17,788 nucleotides of DNA from Prevotellaceae bacterium (GCA_031259935.1 JAIRKV010000060.1:1-17788), one strand, 5' to 3'. Positions 1 through 7,887 are shown, counted from the first letter of the stretch. The notes: generated by a model from the letters alone, not told the origin. A program made the numbers and translations.

Positions 1-1155
1 TACACAGGCAACGAACCTGAAGTTCCGATTGGCGAACGCCCTGAAATTGACGTGTGGATTATTTCTCTGCTTAATTCACTGATAAAAGAAGTTGAAAATG
101 CTTACGAAAATTACGAACCGACACGCGCAGGACGCGCAATTCAGGATTTTGTTATCGACAATTTAAGCAACTGGTATGTACGATTGAACCGCAAACGGTT
201 TTGGGGCGGAAAAATGAACGCCGACAAACTTGCCGCATATCAAACGCTGCAAACATGTCTGCAAACGGTTGCTTTGCTTGCGGCTCCAATAGCGCCTTTC
301 TTTTGCGACAATCTGTTTTGCGATTTGAATGAAGCAAGTCGGCGATACAGCGAAAATTCGGTGCATTTGGCAAATTTTCCTGCTTTTGATGAAACACTTA
401 CAGATGCAAACCTTGAAGAAAAAATGAATCTTGCTCAGCAGGTTTGCTCCATGACGCTGGCTCTTCGCCGCAAGGCAAACAAAAAAGTTCGTCAGCCGCT
501 TACAAAGATTATGATTCCCGTTGCGGATGAAAACATGAAAAACAATCTGGAAGCCGTAAAACATTTGATACTTGGCGAAGTAAATGTAAAAGAAATTGAG
601 TTTTTAGACGATACGACAGGAATTATTATTAAAAAAATCAAACCAAATTTCAAAACACTGGGAAAAATTTACGGCAAACAAATGAAAGAAATTTCGGCTG
701 CCGTTTCCGAATTTTCGCAATACGACATTAATAATTTGGAAAATCTGTCGAAAATAACGCTAAATTTACCATCGGGCGATGTAAATCTCAGGCTCGAAGA
801 TGTTGAAATAACTTTTGAAGATATTCCGGGAATGCTGGTTGCAACCGAAGGAAAAATCACAATTGCGCTCGACATAACAGTTACGCCCGAATTATTTGAC
901 GAAGGGATTGCTCGCGAAATGGTAAACAGAATCCAAAATATACGCAAAAACAGCAATTTTGATGTAACCGATAAAATCAACATACAAATCGAGAAAAACG
1001 ATGTCATAATCAATGTCGTAAATTCGTTTTGCGATTACATATCGGCACAAACTCTGGCTGCAAAAATCAGTTTTGTCGATTGCATTGAAGATGGCAATAC
1101 TTTAGACATGGATGATATTTCGGTAAAGGTAAAAGTTGAAAAACATACTGTATGA
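1..1155 (+). CDS. ileS: Isoleucine--tRNA ligase, C-terminal part (5' end outside window)
   Basis: This gene charges tRNA-Ile with isoleucine in the cytoplasm. Only the last 384 codons are present; the reading frame is open from base 1, so the catalytic Rossmann domain with HIGH and KMSKS lies upstream. The visible part begins in the anticodon-binding helical domain, with the family motif NWYVRLNRKRFW near residues 57-68 and a typical APIAPFF segment. It continues into the long C-terminal region found in Bacteroidota enzymes. No C-terminal CxxC zinc cluster is present. That fits the eukaryote-like IleRS class rather than the E. coli class, as far as I recall the two classes. The gene ends in TGA and converges on the restriction gene 70 bp away, with no clear terminator hairpin between them. 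The identification rests on recognisable family sequence. Confidence 0.95.
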   Translation, partial: YTGNEPEVPIGERPEIDVWIISLLNSLIKEVENAYENYEPTRAGRAIQDFVIDNLSNWYVRLNRKRFWGGKMNADKLAAYQTLQTCLQTVALLAAPIAPFFCDNLFCDLNEASRRYSENSVHLANFPAFDETLTDANLEEKMNLAQQVCSMTLALRRKANKKVRQPLTKIMIPVADENMKNNLEAVKHLILGEVNVKEIEFLDDTTGIIIKKIKPNFKTLGKIYGKQMKEISAAVSEFSQYDINNLENLSKITLNLPSGDVNLRLEDVEITFEDIPGMLVATEGKITIALDITVTPELFDEGIAREMVNRIQNIRKNSNFDVTDKINIQIEKNDVIINVVNSFCDYISAQTLAAKISFVDCIEDGNTLDMDDISVKVKVEKHTV

Positions 1156-1225
1156 AAAAGTTAAAAGACCGCTTTATTGCCTTCTTATAACGTTGGCTTA
1201 TTTTTCTTATTTCAATTGTAAATAT

Positions 1226-4200
1226 TCAAATTTCTTTCAAATATTCCTCGCCAATATCTTCGATTTCCTGCATTGTTTCAATTGTACCTTTTATGGCGAT
1301 AATCATATTTTTCAGGTGTTGCATATCGGAAAAGTTGAGGAGAACTTTGTCTTTAATTCTGTATCTTAGCCATTTGTCAATGGGTTTGTATGAGCCGATT
1401 TCAAAGTTGTATATTTGCAAGCTTACGCCGTCAAAAACAATAGTTTTGTTGTCGTTGGTGTAAAGAAACAGTTTGTTGTTGTTTTGTGCAATTTTTTCTA
1501 CCATAAAATCGCCGTTAATATCATAATTTATGCGGATTTCCGTGTCCTGTGGCAAATTCTTAAGTAAGTGCAAATCAATGAGTTTTTGCCCAAGTTTAGC
1601 GTATTTGTCAAAAGTTTCCCTGTTTGTTGTCATTGGCACGGCAGGAAAATCGGTTTTCAAAAATTCGATGTATTTTTCCCTGTAAATTTTTGAGTGCAAA
1701 ACGCCGTAGATATACGCGGGAATTTCTTCGGGAGCGGGCGCAGGGTTCAATTTTTTGAGGTATCGGTTTATAAACTTTCCTGTGAAATTATCTGTTTTAT
1801 AAAAGTCTTTGCCTAATTTTTCCTCAAAAAGATTTGGTTCTTTTGTACCGTTGTAAAAGTAAAGTGGGGCAATGTATGTCCATTCGCGAGATTTTAATGA
1901 AACAGTACAACTTTCAGCCATTTTATCAACGACAAAAATATTTTGCCACTCTTCCCCAAATAATTGGCGTGAGAAACATAAGCCAATATTTCCTTTTTCA
2001 AAATGCTTTGCCGTATCGTAACGCGGATATGCAATAAATCCTTTTGAAATTTTTGATAATGAAGTGATTCTGTTATCAAAAGGACGATATGCAATCTCTT
2101 GCGGGTTATAGTTTTTCAACAAATCTTCCTTTGCTTTTTCTATTGTCCAATCCCGACTGTCGCTCACATTATATTTAGTGGCAATTTCCGGTTTATACAA
2201 AGGACGTATTTCATCTGCAAGTTTTTCTAATGATTTTTGCGAATAATGCAAAACAAAATCATCATTTTTTGTTTGTATGCCGCTATTGTAATATTTAAAA
2301 ATATCCGTTATTTTCCAAAACTTTTTATACTGTTTTATGTTCGAAAATTTTTTATCGGTAAACCAAAAATATTGACTTTCGGAAGGGATAATTTTTTTCC
2401 AATGTACACTTCTAAAATCGGTATTTTCGAGAAACGACAATTTTTCGGCGCGGGAAGTCAAATTATTATCAAGCATAGAAAAATAAAACACTGGTTTGGG
2501 CGGCGCAATTTTTTTGTATGGATCGTCAAAATTCAAAGTTTGTTGAGCCTTTCGGGCAGGTTCTCGTTTTTTGTATTTTACAAAAAACGAAATCGAAACG
2601 CCAACCATAATATCGAAAATATTTTTGTCTTTGTCGCCTTTGCGTGTGTTGCCATGCAAATTGAGGATGTAAATTTCGTCGAAAGTGTTGTACAAATGTT
2701 CGCGCATTTTGCGGTGCGTAACGCCGTCGAGAAAACTGTTATTTGTAATAATTCCTACTATTCCATAGCCGATTTTTTCGATTTTTCGTTCGGCAAAACG
2801 AATGAATTTGATGTACAAGTCGTCAAGGTTTATCTTCTTTTCATTCAATCCGTCTTTGTATTTTTGCAATTCAGCGTCAATGATATCGCTTTTTGCTTGA
2901 CTTTTTCCGTTAAAATACGGCGGGTTTCCTATAATTGCCAAAATTTCTTCCACATCTTTAATGGATTGTGATTTATCGTATTCGTTTTTCAAATGCGGCA
3001 AAAGTTCGCTGATTGAATGTTGACTGATGTCAAGAGTATTGGTGAGATAAATACCCAAACGCTCATTTTTTTTAGCGTTTACAAAAATACCTTTTTCTTT
3101 CAAAAACCGTGTTAAAATGGTGTGTGCAATTATATAAGGCGTAAAAAGCAACTCAAAACCATAAATATCATTTTGTACTTTGTGTTTCGCTATATTTTTA
3201 TCTAAACTGTCCGGATTTTCAGGAATAATTTGCGTTAAAATGGAATGAATAAAAGTACCTGTACCGCAGGCAAAATCAAGTATTTTTATATTGGAATCGC
3301 GATAGCCGTTGTATAAATTGAATTTATTTTTTATTAAATGATTTACGCCGCGAGTAATAAAATCTGTTGCTTCTCTTGGCGTGTAGTAAACGCCGCCTTC
3401 TCTGCGATTTTCCGTTCCGCGAAACTTGTCGTATTGAGCCAAAAAGTCTTCGTAGAGATAAACTGCAATGTTTTGTTTTCCGTTGTTTGTTTTCAAAAAT
3501 TCATTTGTAATTGCCGCCGTATCAATCAGATTAATGTTTTTTCCAATGTTTGTGAGTGCAATTTTTATTTCTGTTGGCAAATAACGACTTTCGTATGCCT
3601 GTGTTAAAAATTCGTAAAGCAGGCGATATTCGTCGGGAATATTTTCAAGATAATTCAACTTTTGTTCGTTCAACTGTTCGCCTTTATCCATGCGTGCAAG
3701 CAGCAGTCCATACACGAGCGACTGCGCGTAAACATCGCAAAAATCGGCGAGCTCGTAATGGTAATTGATTGATTTTTCATATTCGCCGAAAAGTCCTTTG
3801 AATTTGGTATAAAAACTTTCGGTTTCGTTGTTTTTGTCAGAAATATATTGTCTCAAAGCAACCGAATAGTAAAAACTTTGTGCGGCGAGCGCAGTAATAA
3901 GCGTCTTCTTTGAATTGATATACGGATACTTGTAGTTGTAAAAATCCTGCAAAAGCGTAACAAAGTCGAGTAGCGTTCTGGTATCGGCAGCAAGCGTAAT
4001 GTTGTGCAGATTTTTGCCTTTTTGCAACAAAATAAACTGTCTGTAGTTAGTAATAATAATATTTTCGCAGGTTTTGGAATATTTTTTAATCTGCTCGCTT
4101 TCAATCAATTTTTCGATATTGTATGACGGCTTTTTACATTCGATAAATCCAACCAGACTTTTGAAAAGTGTGTTGGCGTCGTCCCACACAAAAAAATCGG

Positions 4201-4402
4201 GCATACCGTCAATTTCAATGCCGCTTCGGCGGTCTTCCTGCACAATGGAAGTTTTGTTCAAAAATGGAATTTGCAACGTATTGAAAAGAGTTTCGAGCGA
4301 CGTGCGATATTCTATTTCTTCGCCGTTTGGTCGGGCTGCCAGATATGCAAGGTAGGTTTGTACCTGCGGTTCGATTGCCGAAATAAGAGACAGATTTGCC
4401 AT
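1226..4402 (-). CDS. Single-chain restriction-modification enzyme (type IIG / type ISP-like, no helicase)
   Basis: The predicted protein has 1058 residues and should both methylate adenine at N6 and cut DNA. In order it shows: an N-terminal PD-(D/E)xK nuclease (P68-D69, then E88-C-K90); a helical linker (about 170-330); methylase motif X (GVYYTP, 337-342); the SAM-binding motif DFACGTGTF (376-384); the catalytic NPPY (493-496); and a long C-terminal part resembling the LlaBIII-type specificity domain. Type ISP enzymes are about 1.5 kb of coding longer and carry an ATPase between nuclease and methylase. That ATPase is absent here, so type IIG is the better label. No separate M or S gene is nearby. 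The start ATG is supported by a promoter 25-50 bp upstream. The gene lies opposite to, and between, ileS and the dksA-like gene, which suggests acquisition by transfer. Recognition sequence cannot be deduced. Confidence 0.9.
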   Translation of the reverse strand: MANLSLISAIEPQVQTYLAYLAARPNGEEIEYRTSLETLFNTLQIPFLNKTSIVQEDRRSGIEIDGMPDFFVWDDANTLFKSLVGFIECKKPSYNIEKLIESEQIKKYSKTCENIIITNYRQFILLQKGKNLHNITLAADTRTLLDFVTLLQDFYNYKYPYINSKKTLITALAAQSFYYSVALRQYISDKNNETESFYTKFKGLFGEYEKSINYHYELADFCDVYAQSLVYGLLLARMDKGEQLNEQKLNYLENIPDEYRLLYEFLTQAYESRYLPTEIKIALTNIGKNINLIDTAAITNEFLKTNNGKQNIAVYLYEDFLAQYDKFRGTENRREGGVYYTPREATDFITRGVNHLIKNKFNLYNGYRDSNIKILDFACGTGTFIHSILTQIIPENPDSLDKNIAKHKVQNDIYGFELLFTPYIIAHTILTRFLKEKGIFVNAKKNERLGIYLTNTLDISQHSISELLPHLKNEYDKSQSIKDVEEILAIIGNPPYFNGKSQAKSDIIDAELQKYKDGLNEKKINLDDLYIKFIRFAERKIEKIGYGIVGIITNNSFLDGVTHRKMREHLYNTFDEIYILNLHGNTRKGDKDKNIFDIMVGVSISFFVKYKKREPARKAQQTLNFDDPYKKIAPPKPVFYFSMLDNNLTSRAEKLSFLENTDFRSVHWKKIIPSESQYFWFTDKKFSNIKQYKKFWKITDIFKYYNSGIQTKNDDFVLHYSQKSLEKLADEIRPLYKPEIATKYNVSDSRDWTIEKAKEDLLKNYNPQEIAYRPFDNRITSLSKISKGFIAYPRYDTAKHFEKGNIGLCFSRQLFGEEWQNIFVVDKMAESCTVSLKSREWTYIAPLYFYNGTKEPNLFEEKLGKDFYKTDNFTGKFINRYLKKLNPAPAPEEIPAYIYGVLHSKIYREKYIEFLKTDFPAVPMTTNRETFDKYAKLGQKLIDLHLLKNLPQDTEIRINYDINGDFMVEKIAQNNNKLFLYTNDNKTIVFDGVSLQIYNFEIGSYKPIDKWLRYRIKDKVLLNFSDMQHLKNMIIAIKGTIETMQEIEDIGEEYLKEI

Positions 4403-4426
4403 AATTTACGATGTTTTATATTTTTG

Positions 4427-4455
4427 CAAAGTTAGCATAAAATACTTGATTACAT
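4427..4455 (-). promoter_or_regulatory. Promoter of the restriction-modification gene
   Basis: On the minus strand the -7 box TAACTTTG (4434-4427) is followed by C and lies 18 bp downstream of an ATGTAAT element at the -33 position (4455-4449). This fits the Bacteroidota pattern TTG-N18/19-TAnnTTTG. The start codon is 25 bp further on. The same extended sequence occurs at three other genes in the window. Confidence 0.65.
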
Positions 4456-4541
4456 ATAAACGAAGAAAAATGTCTTGCAAAATTTATAGAAGAAAAATAC
4501 AAAATAAAAACGATATGCGGGCATAAAAAAAGGAAATAATA

Positions 4542-4567
4542 AAACAGAAAAACATTGTTTTCTGTTT
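4542..4567. repeat. AT-rich perfect 10-bp inverted repeat
   Basis: AAACAGAAAA (4542-4551) and TTTTCTGTTT (4558-4567) pair perfectly around a 6-base loop, in the middle of the divergent 357-bp spacer between the restriction gene and the dksA-like gene. It has short T-rich flanks and could be a weak bidirectional terminator. It is too AT-rich to be a convincing one. Apart from this hairpin and the two promoters I see nothing else in the spacer. Confidence 0.4.
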
Positions 4568-4687
4568 CATTTTTCGCAGTTCGTAATATAATCTGTTTCA
4601 TACCGAATCTGAATATTAAAAACACAAATTTAATACTTTTCACAAGCGCTTTTTTATGAATTTTGAATTACATTTTTATTCGTCTGC

Positions 4688-4717
4688 ATGTAATTTGAAA
4701 ATTAAATGTTATCTTTG
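4688..4717 (+). promoter_or_regulatory. Promoter of the dksA-like gene
   Basis: The -7 box TATCTTTG (4710-4717) lies 19 bp after an ATG trinucleotide in the -33 element ATGTAATT (4688-4695). It matches TTG-N19-TAnnTTTG, and the ATG start is 42 bp downstream. The preceding bases TTTTTAT..GTCTGC are shared with the promoter of the sigma54-type regulator at 8274-8302. Confidence 0.65.
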
Positions 4718-4759
4718 CACACTTTTTAAGATGTAATAAAATATTAATTAAGAAAAATT

Positions 4760-5944
4760 ATGGCTGCAAAAAAGACAAAAACAGCAAAAGCGACAAAATC
4801 TCCGTCTAAAAAATCGGCAGAAAAAAAAACCGCAGCAACAAAAAAAGCGGTGAAAAAAAGCGAAGCCAAAATTAAGGATGAAAAAGTCGAGGTTGAAAAA
4901 CCTGTTGTGAAAAAAGAAAAAACGGTTAAATCTATCAATAAAAAACCTGCAAAAAAAAATACTGAAAAAGCAGAGAAAAAAAAGGCTGAAAAAAAAGTTA
5001 CAAAAAAAACAAAAACGACAGCCGCCAAAGCCGGAAAAAAGGCAACAGCAACAAAAAAAGTTGTGAAAGCAACCAAAACTGAGGCTAAAAAAGCCGAGGT
5101 TAAAAAACCTGCTGTAAAAAAAGAAAAAGCGGTTAAATCTATTGATAAAAAAGTTGCAAAAAAAAATACTGAAAAAGCAGAGAAAAAAAAGGCTGATAAA
5201 AAAGTTGCGAAAAAAACAAAAACAGCAGCCGCTAAAACTGTGAAAAAGGCTACAGCAACAAAAAAAGCGGTGAAAAAAAGCGAAGCCAAAACTAAGGCGA
5301 AAAAAGCCAAAGTTAAAAAAACTGCTGTGAAAAAAGAAAAAACGGTTAAATCTGTCAATAAAAAAACCGCAAAAAAAAATACTGAAAAAGCAGAGAAAAA
5401 AAAGGCTGATAAAACAGTTGTAAAAATACCACAAGCAGCAGAGGAAAAAGTTTCACAAACAACAAATTTGAAACAAAATAAAGAAAAATCGGCTGTTCAA
5501 AAAATAGCGGCAAAAGAAATTGCACAGCCAACATCAAAAACCTTGATGGCAACAAAAACAGTAGAATCTCAATCTCCAAGAGTAAGATATTCGGACATGG
5601 AACTTGCCGAATTCAAACAGCGAATACTCGACAAACTGGAAAGAGAAAAAAACAATTACGAACTTTTGAAATCAACAATATCGCACGGCGGAAGCAACGA
5701 TACGGAAGACACTTCGCCATCGTTCAAAGTTTTGGAAGATGGAGCGGCAACTTTGTCGAAAGAAGAATCAGGACAGCAACTTGAACGCATAAAAAAGTTT
5801 ATTCTTGATTTGGAAAGAGCGCTGGTTCGCATCGAAAACAAAACTTACGGAATTTGTCGCGAAACAGGTAAATTAATCTCAAGAGAACGCTTATTTGCCG
5901 TGCCTCATGCAACATTAAGTATTGAAGCAAAAAACAAAAGATAA
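4760..5944 (+). CDS. TraR/DksA-family protein with lysine/alanine-rich repeat tail
   Basis: The protein has 394 residues, while DksA-family members are normally about 120-150. The C-terminal part (about 275-394) is the Bacteroidota DksA-like domain, with DDTSP-like (DTSPSFKVLEDG), a coiled-coil region and YGICRETGKLI. That family binds RNA polymerase in its secondary channel. Only one cysteine (C366) remains where a C4 zinc finger is expected, so zinc binding is unlikely. Residues 1 to about 240 are almost only Lys, Ala, Thr, Val and Glu, resembling the tail of histone H1, in nearly three repeats of about 70 residues. This part is probably disordered and able to bind nucleic acid (inference). 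The gene has its own promoter and a strong terminator, and sits just before lspA. The start ATG is the first in the frame after the promoter. Confidence 0.85.
   Translation: MAAKKTKTAKATKSPSKKSAEKKTAATKKAVKKSEAKIKDEKVEVEKPVVKKEKTVKSINKKPAKKNTEKAEKKKAEKKVTKKTKTTAAKAGKKATATKKVVKATKTEAKKAEVKKPAVKKEKAVKSIDKKVAKKNTEKAEKKKADKKVAKKTKTAAAKTVKKATATKKAVKKSEAKTKAKKAKVKKTAVKKEKTVKSVNKKTAKKNTEKAEKKKADKTVVKIPQAAEEKVSQTTNLKQNKEKSAVQKIAAKEIAQPTSKTLMATKTVESQSPRVRYSDMELAEFKQRILDKLEREKNNYELLKSTISHGGSNDTEDTSPSFKVLEDGAATLSKEESGQQLERIKKFILDLERALVRIENKTYGICRETGKLISRERLFAVPHATLSIEAKNKR
4837..5413 (+). repeat. Three in-frame ~210-bp repeats coding the Lys/Ala tail
   Basis: The same segments recur at offsets of 207 and 213 bp. 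For example GGTTAAATCT starts at 4924, 5131 and 5344, and the ACTGAAAAAGCAGAGAAAAA block follows each time. Copies one and three are exactly 420 bp apart and nearly identical in DNA sequence. That points to recent duplication or ongoing recombination between copies rather than only protein-level constraint. Each copy contains a run of nine A. Confidence 0.85.
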
Positions 5945-5963
5945 TTTTCATAACATAAATCCG

Positions 5964-6001
5964 CGACTCGAGAAAACAAATCAAACTCGAGTCGTTTTTT
6001 T
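5964..6001 (+). terminator. Rho-independent terminator after the dksA-like gene
   Basis: CGACTCGAG (5964-5972) and CTCGAGTCG (5986-5994) form a perfect 9-bp stem with a 13-base loop, followed by seven T. It sits 20 bp past the stop codon and only 14 bp before lspA, so lspA may depend on partial read-through or on a promoter not recognised here. Confidence 0.85.
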
Positions 6002-6014
6002 GATATAAAAAATC

Positions 6015-6635
6015 ATGTTGACAAACAAAAAATCAATATACGCAATAGCAGCCATTATCATAATTCTGCTTATCGACCAGACAGTTAAAATACTCGTAAA
6101 AACCAACATGTCGCTTGGCGAAAGCATACATGTATTCGGCAACTGGTTTCAAATATCTTTTACAGAAAATCCGGGATTTGCATTCGGCATGGAATTTGGC
6201 GGACAGTGGGGAAAACTTTTTCTGTCGATTTTCAGAATATTTGCAGTTGGCATAATAGCATGGTTACTGATAAAAATAATTCGCCAAAAATATTCTACGG
6301 CATTCATAATAAGCATTGCCGCTTTGTTTGCCGGAGCCGCAGGAAATATTATCGACAGCGTTTTTTACGGACAAATATTCAGCGATTCATACGGACAGAT
6401 TGCAACAATATTTCCCGAAGGCGGAGGCTATGCGCCGCTTCTTCACGGCAAAGTTGTTGATATGCTTTATTTTCCGATAATTGAAGGAAATCTTCCTGCA
6501 TGGTTTCCATTTTGGGGCGGCGACAAATTTACATTTTTCAGTCCCGTATTCAATATAGCCGACTCGGCAATAACCGTTTCAATACTGTATATGTTAATAT
6601 TTCAACGAAAAAATATAACAAAACTGCTGAAATAA
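6015..6635 (+). CDS. lspA: Lipoprotein signal peptidase (signal peptidase II)
   Basis: This inner-membrane aspartyl protease removes the signal peptide from diacylglyceryl-prolipoproteins, such as the LptE protein coded further right. It has 206 residues, longer than the ~160 of the E. coli enzyme. Four membrane segments are visible (about 8-24, 68-88, 95-112, 180-198). Conserved motifs are D21-Q22, ENPGFAFG (51-58), AGAAGNIIDS (106-115), VVDM with catalytic D149, and FNIADS with catalytic D183. The extra length comes from an insertion of about 30 residues between the N111/D114 motif and D149. I recall this as usual for Bacteroidota LspA. It follows the dksA-like gene by 70 bp. Identification is secure. 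Confidence 0.95.
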   Translation: MLTNKKSIYAIAAIIIILLIDQTVKILVKTNMSLGESIHVFGNWFQISFTENPGFAFGMEFGGQWGKLFLSIFRIFAVGIIAWLLIKIIRQKYSTAFIISIAALFAGAAGNIIDSVFYGQIFSDSYGQIATIFPEGGGYAPLLHGKVVDMLYFPIIEGNLPAWFPFWGGDKFTFFSPVFNIADSAITVSILYMLIFQRKNITKLLK

Positions 6636-6805
6636 TTTTTATACATAACTCTTAATTACACATAAATTAGTCGCTCTTTAATAAGTGGTGAAATCATTTA
6701 TTATAAACATTTATAAATGAAAATTGTAGAATAAAAATACCGTGTTTTACGTACATACAGGCTAAAAGTCGGCAAAACAGGAACAGTTTTTTTATTCTTT
6801 GTGTT

Positions 6806-6841
6806 CGTCATTGCTTTGTCGCTGCGCTCCTCGCAATGACG
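6806..6841. repeat. CGTCATTGC palindromic repeat unit
   Basis: CGTCATTGC (6806-6814) and GCAATGACG (6833-6841) form a perfect 9-bp stem around GCGCTCCTC-containing sequence. It is one member of the CGTCATTGCGAG family that is dense at 11411-12066. A half unit lies at 6891-6902. Confidence 0.75.
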
Positions 6842-6890
6842 TCCTTTAAATTTTTAAATCTTTAAATAAATAAATCTTTTTGCTGCGCTC

Positions 6891-6984
6891 ATCGCAATGA
6901 CGTACTGCTTGCTTTTATGTCAAAACAAAACCGACAGAAATAATGTCGTATTATTGCTGATTTTTTATTTTTAAGGAGCGACTA
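6891..6984 (-). repeat. 94-bp dispersed repeat, copy 1 (minus orientation)
   Basis: Read on the minus strand from 6984, this begins TAGTCGCTCCTTA, passes through TCAGCAATAATACGACATT and ends ACGTCATTGCGA. It matches 11330-11424 with about five substitutions and one extra base. It forms the right end of the MITE-like element. Confidence 0.85.
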
Positions 6985-7046
6985 ATTAACAGAACATTTT
7001 GTCATAAAACAAAATATAAACAGGTTTTCTCTTATTCAATGGAAAT

Positions 7047-7112
7047 AAAAAAACTTTCCCACTTTTGTACGAATTTGGAACATTAAAATTTTTCATTAAA
7101 AATGGGAAAGTT
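7047..7112 (-). terminator. Terminator-like hairpin after the membrane protein gene
   Basis: On the minus strand AACTTTCCCA (7112-7103) pairs with TGGGAAAGTT (7061-7052), and a run of T follows. The loop is long (41 bases), so the fold is less certain than a standard terminator. The hairpin begins 25 bp past the stop codon at 7138. Confidence 0.5.
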
Positions 7113-7137
7113 ACAGTTTATTCGGTCTGTTTATTTT

Positions 7138-7752
7138 CTACTTTTCGGCATCTCTTATCGTTGCCCAGCCCGACAAAATAAAGAAGAATGCAATTATACT
7201 CAATATTGCGTTTATAAAACCGCCGACTATAGGAATTAATCCTACAATTGCGCCTACTAACGACAATAGCATTGCAGTAAACAGTTTTGATGCTCCGTTT
7301 CTTGCTTTTTGAGGAAAAGTGGGCGAATTTTTCAGTTTTGAATATCCCATCATCATCAAAATAAATCCGACAATATACAGAATAAGCCCCAGAAGACCCC
7401 AGATTAAAACATCAACAACAGCGCCGGCAATCATAATTATTGCGCCGTTACGAACGCTTTCGACAGCATTGCGGTCTGATGCTTCAAGTATTTTTGAAAA
7501 ATCAGTCAATCCTAACAAAAACAATACGTATCCGCCTGCTATTCCAATGAAAAGCAGATAAGTTAAAATTTTGAAAAATGTTGCCGTACCGCTGATTGAT
7601 GAACTTCCCATGGTAAAACTTTCTACCGAACCGGCAAAACTTACAAGCGAACTTATCGGATCAACGATTGAGTATAATACATTTGCTATTGAGTATAATA
7701 ATACTCCCAAAAAAATTTTTTTGGTTATTTCTAACCATGATGTTGAACTCAT
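7138..7752 (-). CDS. Integral membrane protein of unknown function
   Basis: I do not recognise this 204-residue protein. It has about six hydrophobic segments (roughly 12-30, 58-82, 103-119, 121-136, 155-175, 178-197) with short polar linkers and no signal peptide cleavage site. An internal repeat is visible: a helix ending in G, followed by a short amphipathic stretch, occurs at YVLFLLGLTDFSKIL, FILMMMGYSKLKN and FFFILSGWATIRD. An alanine/asparagine motif (VRNGA, ARNGA) precedes the next helix. The family looks like a small membrane protein common in Bacteroidota. No catalytic motif is seen. The gene lies alone on the minus strand, downstream of the 6S-like RNA, and may be reached by read-through from that promoter; I see no clear promoter of its own. 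Confidence 0.75.
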   Translation of the reverse strand: MSSTSWLEITKKIFLGVLLYSIANVLYSIVDPISSLVSFAGSVESFTMGSSSISGTATFFKILTYLLFIGIAGGYVLFLLGLTDFSKILEASDRNAVESVRNGAIIMIAGAVVDVLIWGLLGLILYIVGFILMMMGYSKLKNSPTFPQKARNGASKLFTAMLLSLVGAIVGLIPIVGGFINAILSIIAFFFILSGWATIRDAEK

Positions 7753-7798
7753 AATTTAATTTATTTAAAATTGCGCCTACTTCATATTTTAAGTCTAT

Positions 7799-7829
7799 AT
7801 TCGGCTTATTCCGACTTTTTTAGCCGAAT
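7799..7829. repeat. Small inverted repeat ATTCGGCT/AGCCGAAT
   Basis: ATTCGGCT (7799-7806) and AGCCGAAT (7822-7829) form a perfect 8-bp stem. It lies in the spacer between the membrane protein start and the 6S-like RNA. TTTATT follows on the plus strand, so it could act as a weak plus-strand terminator, but no plus-strand gene precedes it. Confidence 0.35.
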
Positions 7830-7887
7830 TTTATTATAAATCCGATTCGGCAAATCCGGACTTTTGTCCTCAAATCTCCACTTCAAA

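Larger units (their letters stand above)
6665..6987. mobile_element. MITE-like element with 17-bp terminal inverted repeats
   Basis: The ends AATTAGTCGCTCTTTAA (6665-6681) and TTAAGGAGCGACTAATT (6971-6987) are inverted repeats with one mismatch, enclosing about 320 bp without a gene. No clear target-site duplication is visible next to the ends. The interior holds a CGTCATTGC/GCAATGACG hairpin and AT-rich TTTAAA blocks. The right 94 bp recur in opposite orientation at 11330-11424. This fits a non-autonomous transposon relic or a mobile intergenic repeat, but no transposase is present in the window. Confidence 0.6.

Noticed and set aside
1156..1225. Bidirectional terminator between ileS and the restriction gene
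   Set aside because: No stable stem with T-run could be found in the 70-bp spacer.
2237..2971. Plus-strand frame of 244 codons inside the restriction gene
   Set aside because: The minus-strand protein has clear catalytic motifs across this region; the plus frame has low-complexity composition and no recognisable domain.
4744..5434. Long phenylalanine-rich reading frames on the minus strand
   Set aside because: They are the reverse complement of the AAA-rich lysine repeats and have no independent coding features.
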